The position numbers were made by a program, and so were the translations under genes. From NCBI RefSeq assembly GCF_002994745.2, contig NC_037090.1, positions 7,375,501-7,439,500 of the forward strand: a stretch of DNA of 64,000 nt, given 5' to 3'. The notes beneath the pieces were generated by a model. That model was not told the DNA's origin. It did not search any database and was given only the letters and a program-made list of their open reading frames with translations. This DNA comes from Rosa chinensis (Eukaryota > Streptophyta > Magnoliopsida > Rosales > Rosaceae). Shown here piece by piece: positions 38,002-46,700 of the stretch; within the stretch, counting starts at the first letter, position 1, and every line of letters begins with the position of its first letter.

Positions 38002-38314
38002 CCCCCACGTGTAAATATTCCTTTCTTTTCCTGGATTTATGGCATGCTTTCGGCTATAGCTTGTCTGTCACGGATCCTCGAGATTCGTTTGATTCCCCCA
38101 CGCGTCCTTTCTTTTCCTTAATTTACGGCAATCATACCTGCTTTCGGCTGTAGCTTATCTGTCACAGCTCCTCGAGATCAGTTTGGTTCCCCCACGTGTC
38201 CTTCACGAGCCAACAGCTTTTCCGTGTTTTCGGGTGACTTTAATCCAACGCGTAGATTTAATCTCAGAGATCGTCGATCCAACGGTGGAGATCTGCTCAC
38301 TCGTTCTATAAATA
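38002..38314 (+). promoter_or_regulatory. Presumed promoter of the WUS-type gene: G-box tandem repeat plus TATA box
   Basis: Two units of about 93-94 bp begin with CCCCCACGTGT (38002) and CCCCCACGCGT (38095); a third start CCCCCACGTGT is at 38189. CACGTG is the G-box core bound by bZIP/bHLH factors. Each unit also has a TTTCGGCTrTAGCTT segment and a CTCGAGAT segment. TATAAATA at 38307-38314 lies about 110 bp before the ATG, predicting a start of transcription near 38338. Confidence 0.7.
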
Positions 38315-38424
38315 GGTGCATTCTGAGCGACTGTTCACTCCAAAAGAAAATTCTTCCGAGTTCCAGTCTTTCTCTCTCAACCCTTCAGCCTTTCTTTCGA
38401 AACTCAAATCCTTTCTTCATCAAC

Positions 38425-39024
38425 ATGGAACCACGAACTCTGCAACTAATGGAGCAACAGACCCAGCAACAAATCGAGGATGGAGGAAACAACCAAGCAG
38501 CCGGGACTAATAACCGGTGGGCTCCCACACCGCCTCAACTAAGAATCCTCAAGGGCCTTTACTATGATAAGGGTTTTAAGTACCCAACTCCAGAGCAGAT
38601 TCAAGAGATCTGCCTTCATCTAAAACAGTATGGGCAGATCGAGGACAAAAACGTCTTCTTTTGGTTCCAGAACCTCAAGGCTCGTGAGAGGCAGAAGTTG
38701 AAGGAATTTCGGAACGTTCCGGTTGGTGGATCTCTCGATCTCAATTTTGGTTCCACTGGTTCTACTAGTAATGATAGATCCACTGACAGATCCATTGATC
38801 TAAACTTTGGGTCACGTGTCGGCTATGGTGCTGATGGATCGATCATGGAACAACGAGGAGAATATCACCAGGAGATTGAAACCCTTCCACTATTCCCCAT
38901 GCATGGTGAGGACATCTTGGGCAACATGAAGACTACTTCTGAGGGAGGTGGCAGTTATGGCGGTGGCTCTCACATTTCCCTTGAGCTCAGTCTCAACTCC
39001 TACAGAGATGCAGACATGGCTTAG
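38425..39024 (+). CDS. WUS: WUSCHEL-type homeobox protein (intronless, inside LTR retrotransposon)
   Basis: A 199-aa WOX protein of the WUS clade; such nuclear transcription factors set stem-cell identity in meristems. The start is ATG 38425 in good context (AACATGG), downstream of the TATA box at 38307; the frame is open back to 38224, but that lies upstream of the predicted transcript. Homeodomain at about residues 30-95, from [17 protein letters not shown] to [16 protein letters not shown]. The invariant Asn is kept; the next residue is Leu where WOX proteins normally have His. The WUS-box TLPLFPMH is at 153-160 and an EAR repressor motif LELSL at 186-190. Two extra DLNFGS repeats (about 105-110 and 125-130) are also present. 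Shorter than Arabidopsis WUS (about 290 aa) and without introns, unlike typical plant WUS genes. Intact frame with all key motifs suggests it could be functional. Confidence 0.92.
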   Translation: MEPRTLQLMEQQTQQQIEDGGNNQAAGTNNRWAPTPPQLRILKGLYYDKGFKYPTPEQIQEICLHLKQYGQIEDKNVFFWFQNLKARERQKLKEFRNVPVGGSLDLNFGSTGSTSNDRSTDRSIDLNFGSRVGYGADGSIMEQRGEYHQEIETLPLFPMHGEDILGNMKTTSEGGGSYGGGSHISLELSLNSYRDADMA

Positions 39025-39229
39025 TATTTTTATTATTATTATTATTATTATTATATTTTTTTTTAAAATATTTTTTTTTTTTTTTGTAAATAGCTGAATT
39101 TAATAAGACTGAATGAATGCAAATTTTTATTTTTTTATATTTTTTTTATTTTTTTATATAAAGGACTCAAAAATAAAAGACAAATATATAAATAGGACTC
39201 AAAATGAAAGACAAAAATATAAATCTCTT
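39025..39229. other. 3' flank of the WUS-type gene with TTA and T/A runs
   Basis: A short (TTA)n stretch starts right after the stop codon, followed by long T/A runs and AATAAGA-like sites that could act as poly(A) signals. Confidence 0.4.
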
Positions 39230-39462
39230 CCCCCACACTTAAATATTGCATTATCCTCAATGTAATCAATTAAAAGCATGCAATGTAATAAGTAAGCATA
39301 GATAGAAGACATTTACGAAAACAAATCCTAAAGTAAAAATAATAGAGAAAAATTGAAAAATAAAAAGAAATAGGGAAAGAGAAAGCAAATCTGATTATAT
39401 TCTGAATTGGGTTGCCTCCCAAGTAGCGCTTGTATTTTACGTCTTGCAGCCAGACGGTACCT
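39230..39462. repeat. Internal repeat block B flanking the cargo
   Basis: Second copy of the block described at 37035-37287: CCCCCACACTTAA, GCATTATCCTCAATGTA, AGCAAATCTG and GGGTTGCCTCCCAAGTAGCG (39409-39428), in the same order. Direct orientation; about 2.2 kb apart. Confidence 0.75.
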
Positions 39463-40215
39463 ACATTAAATAAAGTTAGTAACTATAATTAACAAAGAAA
39501 TACAAAATAAAAACAAGTATAACTATTAATTACAAACTACAAGTATATTGTACATAAGACACAAGTTAAGTACTCAAGTGAGTAAAAAAAACGTGAAAAG
39601 TATTTTTACAAGTTTAAAGTGTGAAACAACAAAATAATTTACACGTATAGAGTATTCACAAGTATTTCTTTTATTATAAACATTATTGATATCGAATCAA
39701 ATTCCAAGTGGTAAATCAAGTGGACGTGCGGCCCAAGTATAGTCGCCTAGACACAAACTCCCTTTCAAATCGTTTGGGCAACCTTACTGAAATGGCCAGG
39801 TGGGGGAGGACGAACACGAGAGGAAAAATCCATTTTGGCATGAGCTACTCCCACATAGTGGTTTAGGCCCATTTGCAAGCACTTCTGGATTCAAAAACCC
39901 GTCATGAACGTTGTCCCCTTCCTAGACACCATTCCACATAGGCTATACTTACTAAGATGAAAAAGTTCATAAGTGTGAAGACAGTTCAACAAGTGTTAAT
40001 AAAGGCTGCCCTCAACCTTAAGGGACCTGAGCTAGGTACCAATAAGGGGTTTAGGCCAATATTAACAAAAGAGACTTCACCTATTCCTCTCAATTTACAA
40101 CCTACAATTAAAATTCGTGTTCAATAATATAAATAATATTTAAACTAAGTTTTAAACAATTTATATACAACAAATATATACAATAAATGACACAATTTAG
40201 CAAGTGATTTTTCAA
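39463..40215. other. Retrotransposon leader region
   Basis: DNA just downstream (element sense) of the primer-binding site. No ORF of note; contains the element's untranslated leader. Confidence 0.5.
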
Positions 40216-40233
40216 TCCCCGGCAACGGCGCCA
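40216..40233 (-). other. Primer-binding site complementary to tRNA-Asp
   Basis: The minus strand reads TGGCGCCGTTGCCGGGGA, the complement of the 3' end of plant tRNA-Asp including CCA. It lies 5 bp inside the 5' LTR, where reverse transcription would start. Confidence 0.93.
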
Positions 40234-40238
40234 AAAAT

Positions 40239-42413
40239 TGACGCGCTCAAAAGCAAGCGCATAATTTAACCCTGAAATATCGTTAGTAGTATAAGCAAAT
40301 AGGGATCGTTCTATCCGGGGATTGAGGGTACACCTGTAATTGTATAACAAATAAAGAAAAGTATTATTTACAAAAATAAAATAAAGAATATAAATATATA
40401 CAATTGTATAAACAAATAAAGAATTAAAATAATAAAGTATTATTTACAAAAATAAAATAAAGAATAAATATATACAAGTAAACACAAATAAGGGGGGGAA
40501 TTAGGATTCTTAAAATTAAAATTAAAATAAATAAAATAAAGAAAATGTAAAAACATATATACAAGGGTGGAACGCAAGGAACAAAGATCAAAATCAATTC
40601 CATGTAATCAAATTCGATTCAAACCCTATAATTGTTCTTCAAAGTCATGAGAGAGGAGTTGATCATGTGAAACATTCGAAAGCAAATGATTTACCATATT
40701 TTACTTTTCAATGCTAATTAACCTAAGCGAAAGCACCTAGATTAATCCTATCAAACATGCAATCAAGCCCTAGAAAGCTAGTCAATCATGTCATGTTCAA
40801 CGCATTAGACATAGAGAAAGGCTATCAACTCAAGTGTACAACTTAGTTATGGAAAAGTCCACCTAATTGCAATCCTCTTCAATTAAATTCGATTCTTGTC
40901 CAGAACCTTTACTACTTTTGATTCAAGTTACACAAAACGAAAAGTCGATTTCATGTTCTTAAACCTAGCACCAATTACATGCAAATCCTATAAGTGTCGA
41001 CCCAAATAAGATAAACATATAAAAGTTTTCTGTAAAGCAAATTTAATCGAACAAACTCACATAAGCAACTTAGAATCACAATTATAGAATTCGAAAACTT
41101 TATTTAAACATAGAAATTGGGCTTAAACTTTGCCCTAAACATTATTGTTAACTAGAAACAAGTTCATACGAAATCAAACAAGGAAACCAAAAATTCAAAC
41201 AAGGAAAACAAAATATCATTACAAGGAAAAAGAATGAATTACACCGTGAGGGGAGATGGAGATGGAGAGCTAGATGGTTGGATCTTGAATCTTGGAAGCA
41301 AGCCTTCAAGGTGGATGATGGAGGATATGATCTTCACGGCTCCTTCTTCTTCTTCCTCTCCTTGCTTGAAAACGCAGAACTTTGCAACTAGAGAATGGAA
41401 CAAGAAAACTAGAGAATGAAAAAGAAATATGGAGAGGAAATGGAGAGACAAAGAAGATGAGATGGATGAAGGAATTGGTAGGAAATGGTGACTAAGGAAA
41501 ATGGAGAGGAAATGGTGAGACAAGGAGATGAAATGGATGAAGGAATGTCTTTTAGAATGAGAGGAGAAGGTGTTTATATAGGGAAGAAAAAGAAGAGTGA
41601 AATGATGAGTGGAAGAAAAATAATGAAAGTGAAGTATGAAAGTGATTTGTAAAATATGGAAAAGAAAGAGAAATGATGAAATGAAAGCAAAGCATGATGG
41701 TGCAGCAACATGGAAGTGATGATGATCTATTAAAGAGATTGTAGAAAAAATATATCCAAGGAAAAAGAGAAAAGCATCTAGCTTTCTTCATGTGGGTGGG
41801 AAACATGAATATGTGGTGTTGAGCTGTTTTCAGGTCAGTTTCTTTCCCTTTATTCCTTCAATTATTTCTCCAACACAACTTCATTATATGCCTTCGACTT
41901 CTTCATATGAAATGTTCCACTATGAGTGTAGATCATCCTGAAAAATTTTCAGAGCTTCAATCCATGTGGTTGGGCCGGAAATGCTGCTGGACCTCTTACA
42001 GGTCCAGTTTTCCGATTTTGCTTCTGTAGAAAATTGGGCTGATTGTTTGAAGGCCTTCCACTCATATTTTTCTCTGGCACTCTTCATAAGAAATGATCCT
42101 TTGGATGTCTAGAATGGATCTGGAAGGTTTCAGCTCATTTGAAGTTCATTTGGTCAGGCGGCCGCTCCTTCTTCTTTGCTTGGCTTGGTTTCTCCTAGCC
42201 GGAGTAGGAATATGTGTAAAATTGATCTTTTAGTACATTTCCATTTTTCTCCATCATTTCCAGGTAATTATGGACCTAACGCTCATTTCACCTTCATTTA
42301 CTCCAATGTACCTAAAAATAGAAATTGAATTAAAAATCGATTCAGTTAAGGAATTAACTAAGCAAAATGTGAGGAATTAACTATTAAAATATCACATTAA
42401 AATGCTCCTATCA
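40239..42413 (-). repeat. 5' LTR of the WUS-carrying retrotransposon
   Basis: 2175 bp, the upstream LTR in element orientation. TATA box on the minus strand at 41573-41582. Three single-base length differences from the other LTR explain the 3-bp size difference. Confidence 0.93.
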
Positions 42414-43412
42414 TATCTCCATGATACATCAATTATCATCGACAGTTTAGGAAAAAGAAAGATAGATGTAGATACCACATTCCAAGTGAAAGAGTTTGAA
42501 TATGAAAGATGATGGCTCAGATCCTATGAGCTGTTTGAGGATATTGATAACCCAACAAATTTCTTGATTGGATGTTCAAGAGGGACATAGAGCAGACCCA
42601 TTTGACCCATTTTATTAAAAATTCTGGATATAGCAAAATCACAGGGTAGCAGATATATGACCCAACAAGCATTCACTCGATTCAATTTTCCTCCCTGAAC
42701 GGAGAAGATTGAACACAACATTGAGCAGACAAACACGAAAACTTAGTGGTGCCATTGAGCAGACAAGTTCGAAGAAGAAGAAGAAAAACCCAGATTTTGA
42801 AAGAAATAATAAATCAAAATCGACCATAACCCAGATTTGTAATTGTCAGCAAATCCCAGACAATTTGCAACTTGCAATCCACACAAATACTCAACCAACA
42901 AAGACAAGCCATCACATTCCCAATCAGAAAACCAAGCAAGGCATTAAAAATTAACTATCATGAACAAACACAAGAAATGAAAGGTGAAATAGGAACTGAA
43001 ATGGAAAAGGGAGGAGTTATTACCTGCAGAGCTTTCGATTTTCAGAGCCTGGTACGAAAATCTGGGGATTGGATTGAGGCTTCGAACACGAATGAGAGGA
43101 GGCAGTCAGGAGGCTGGAGGCTTCACTTTTCAATATGGAAGATAAGGGTTTGATGGCAGTGTGGTGTAATTGTTGAAAGGAAGAGAGGGCACAACCCGGT
43201 ATTTCGAAATGTTCATTAAACTACAGTAACTCCCGCTACAGTGGAAAAGCCAGCGCTGGCTTTTAAAAGCATGGGGTTGCTGGCTTTGGCTTTTCGACTA
43301 AAAGAAGCAGCGGCTTCTGCCAAAAGCTGGGCAAAAGCAAGTTTACCAAACGCACACAGGTCAGTTGCTTATAAGCAGGGGAGCAAAAAAGCCCCCCCAA
43401 AACGCACCCTTA

Positions 43413-43799
43413 GAGCACTCCTACCATTTTCATATACACAATCTTTCGGGCTTATTTGTTTATGGGTGTGGCTGGCCGCCTGGCCTAAAAGTTCAATAAG
43501 GAAACCGATTTCGACACCAAATTTCCGGTTTGATTTGGGTCGGTCAAAATATTGTGAGTGCTCACTGAAGTGCAAGTGTGACCCAACTTACTTAAGAGCC
43601 TAAACAGCAACGCAGGTAGCCCAAGTTATTTAAGACCCAATAGATGTAGTCAGTGTCTTCACTATCTTGGTCGTGTACGAGGGCTGGTTTTACTTGTTTG
43701 GGAGTAGGCGGGAAGCAGTTTCATCCCTAACCTCAAACCCAAAGCTTTCTCCTTTCTCTCTTCATATTACTCCTCTTCCTCTTCTCTTTGCTACATCTA
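43413..43799 (+). promoter_or_regulatory. 5' region of FEN1
   Basis: The second Harbinger-type element ends only 390 bp before the FEN1 start codon, so the promoter has been shortened or replaced by element DNA. No clear TATA box; a pyrimidine-rich leader (43745-43795) precedes the ATG. Confidence 0.45.
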
Positions 43800-46700
43800 A
43801 TGGGTATAAAGGTACAAACTTTACCAACCTCTTTTTGTTAATTTGCTTCTGGGATTCATTACTTTGCCATTTTTATGTTCATGAAATTGGTCCATTAGGG
43901 TTTAACGAAGCTGTTGGCGGACAATGCCCCAAAGTGCATGAAAGAGCAGAAATTCGAGAGCTATTTTGGCCGCAAGATTGCCATCGATGCTAGCATGAGC
44001 ATTTATCAGTTCCTTGTATGGATTCTGCTACTCCTTTTTCTTTATTTTGGGTCTGTATTTTGGCTAAAGAAGCTTTCTTTTCGATGTGGGTGTGTGTGAA
44101 ATTGTGTAGATTGTTGTGGGAAGAACTGGGACTGAGATGCTCACTAATGAGGCTGGTGAAGTTACTAGGTAACCCTTTTTAAAGTTCTTAGCTTTGAATG
44201 ACATAGGCCAGTTTTAGTCTAATTTGGGTTGAGAATTGATTTAATTATAGTCTTAGAAACATTTGGTTTTGCAAGTAATGACATGGGTTTCGTTTTCTGG
44301 GTACAATGTAGTCATCTCCAAGGCATGTTTTCGCGGACTATTCGGCTTCTGGAAGCTGGGATTAAGCCGGTGTAATTTGTTCTTTACCCTTGTTTTTTTA
44401 TTTTTTTTAGTCTTTGGATTGTCCCTCCTACTGCACTCATGAATTCAAACTATGGAATGACTAGTTTCTATGTTGATATGTTGTTTCAGCTATGTTTTCG
44501 ATGGGAAGCCTCCAGAGTTGAAAAGCCAAGAGCTGGCAAAGCGGTAGCTTTCTTACCGCCTAGTTCCATAAGCATGTGTTATTTATTGATGTGGTTTGTC
44601 CAATAATGCTTGTTGTACTGCAATTTTTTATTTTTTATTTTTTGCAGTTACTCAAAGAGAGTTGATGCTACTCAAGATTTGGCGATGGCCGTAGAGGTAT
44701 GTGTGTATTTCTGATTTTGGATTAGTAACTTTGAGAAACCAGAAATTGTACTTCACAGTTGTCTTTTCTTGTTATTGACTCATTGCAGTCTGGCACTAAG
44801 GAAGACATTGAGAAATTCAGTAAACGGACGGTAAAGGTGAGCTCATTGCTTCTACTTCCTTCATACTATCTGTACCGTAGTTAGCATGCCAGAACTTTGT
44901 ATTTGTCACTTAGATCCATTACATGAGAATTAGAAGGTTTGAGGTCATATATTTTATGCCTTGGCAGGTGACAAAGCAGCACAATGAAGACTGCAGAAGA
45001 CTTTTAAGGCTCATGGGTGTACCTGTAATTGAGGTTGGACATTATTTATCTCAAGTAAACTGCTGCATATGGGAGTTTCAGTTCGATACACAAGTAAATG
45101 TTTGTAATACTTTACTTGGATGTATTGACTTTCACAGGCTCCCTCGGAAGCAGAGGCACAGTGTGCTGTACTTTGCAAGGCAGGAAAGGCAAGTATTTCT
45201 CAGCCTGTTATACTGTCTTTTAGGAACCTTATAAGAGTACATTTACTTTAGGTTTTCATTTCCTATATTTCTATATCATCTGTATCAATGATCCCATTTT
45301 TGAAATAGGCTTCATTCTGTAGGAGTATTTTTGCCATTAACTTGTGTACATTTAAAAGGCATCATTTCTTTCCATTGCCTTGACATGTCCATAGGGATTT
45401 TAATATTTATGATAATAGTTAACTTTCAATGTTACAGGTTTATGCTGTGGCCTCAGAAGACATGGATTCCCTAACATTTGGAGCTCCTAAATTTCTTCGC
45501 CATTTGATGGATCCTAGCTCAAGAAAAATCCCAGTCATGGAATTTGATGTTGCTAAGGTGCTTACAACTTTTAAGACTCACGGTTAACTAAAATTTCCTT
45601 CACAGTTCTAGTGATGATCGCGTTTTCAGGTTTTGGAGGAGCTAAACCTTACTATGGATCAATTCATTGACTTGTGCATACTCTCTGGATGTGATTATTG
45701 TGACAGCATTCGAGGTATTTAAATTCCAAATTCAGTTTCTTGACTTGATCTTTCTCTGCTATTTTATTTTAAAACTTGTTTTCTATAGCTTGCTTGAAAT
45801 ATTGGCTATGCATCCTGTTTTACATGCCTTACTATTCTATGCTTCAGGTATTGGAGGTCAGACAGCTTTGAAGCTCATCCGCCAACATGGCTCCATAGAG
45901 AGTATACTGGAGAACATAAACAAAGAGAGGTCAAAATTCATTTGTTTTAACACAACTAATGACTTTCCGAAAGTTTACTTTATGAAAAGAAGAAGAAGGA
46001 TTTCTATAGGGCTAAATACTGGTTACTACCATGTGGTTTAGGTCCAAAATCAATTCAGTCCTTGAACTTCTAATTTTATCAAAAACACCCTTGCAGTTTT
46101 AATTTTGATCTAATAGGTCCAATATGTTAGTCTTCTGCTAATTGAGTCATTTAACTTGTTGACGTGACTCATATATGACCTATGTTTTATGATGTGGTGT
46201 TGAGGTGGCATGCATAGTCAATTTAGGAGTGAGTTTCACTACTAGAAATCTATCAAATAAAAAGTTTTTCATTAAATAATCCAACTATAAGTTGAACCCA
46301 TAGCAAAATATAACAAATTGGACCTATTAGATTAAAATTGAAAGTACAAGGGTGTTTTTGATGAAATTAGAAGTCCAGGGACTGAATTGATTTTGGACCT
46401 AAACCACAGGGTAGTAACCAATAGTATTTAGCCCATTTCTATACTTGTAATATGTTTTTCAGGCTATTGGTTAAATATGCTGGAGTACTGATTCTTATCT
46501 CATGTTATTATTCAAGTACATTTGTAATAGAGCTACATTCTAATCGTCTTTTGCTAGTTTACTTGGACATGTTTGAGCTCGAATTTGGATCAAGTTCTAT
46601 TTGTTAGTGCAATGTTTCTCTCATGGGATTATTACATCAAATGAGTTGTATTGTACTCTGGGATCAAATGGGTGTTTTATCATATTGAGAGTTTATTGTC

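Larger units (their letters stand above)
33059..42413 (-). mobile_element. Young non-autonomous LTR retrotransposon carrying a WUSCHEL-type gene
   Basis: 9355 bp flanked by a perfect TATCT duplication (33054-33058 and 42414-42418). LTRs: 33059-35230 and 40239-42413, both TG...CA on the minus strand. A primer-binding site complementary to plant tRNA-Asp sits beside the right LTR (40216-40233), and a G-rich polypurine stretch (GTGTGGGGGAATT) beside the left LTR, so the element reads on the minus strand. The 5-kb interior has no gag, protease, RT or integrase, which makes it a LARD-type element dependent on helper proteins. The interior holds an unidentified ORF (minus) and a WUS-type homeobox ORF (plus). 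By eye the LTRs differ only in three homopolymer lengths, so insertion is very recent. Confidence 0.95.
31385..43409. mobile_element. PIF/Harbinger-type element, split by the LTR retrotransposon
   Basis: The left end GGGTGTGTTTGG (31385) and right end (reverse complement GGGTGCGTTTTGG, ending 43409) form imperfect TIRs. The 3-bp flanks are CTA on the left and TTA on the right, near the TTA/TAA norm. Without the retrotransposon it is about 2.7 kb. It carries Harbinger transposase remnants and COP9 subunit 7 exons on the minus strand. The subterminal DNA on both sides is full of AAAGC/GCTTTT motifs. The right part (42419-43230) holds no recognisable transposase. Confidence 0.65.

Noticed and set aside
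38224..38424. Upstream in-frame extension of the WUS-type ORF (67 codons)
   Set aside because: It starts before the TATA box at 38307 and has no WOX similarity; the ATG at 38425 fits the family and context.
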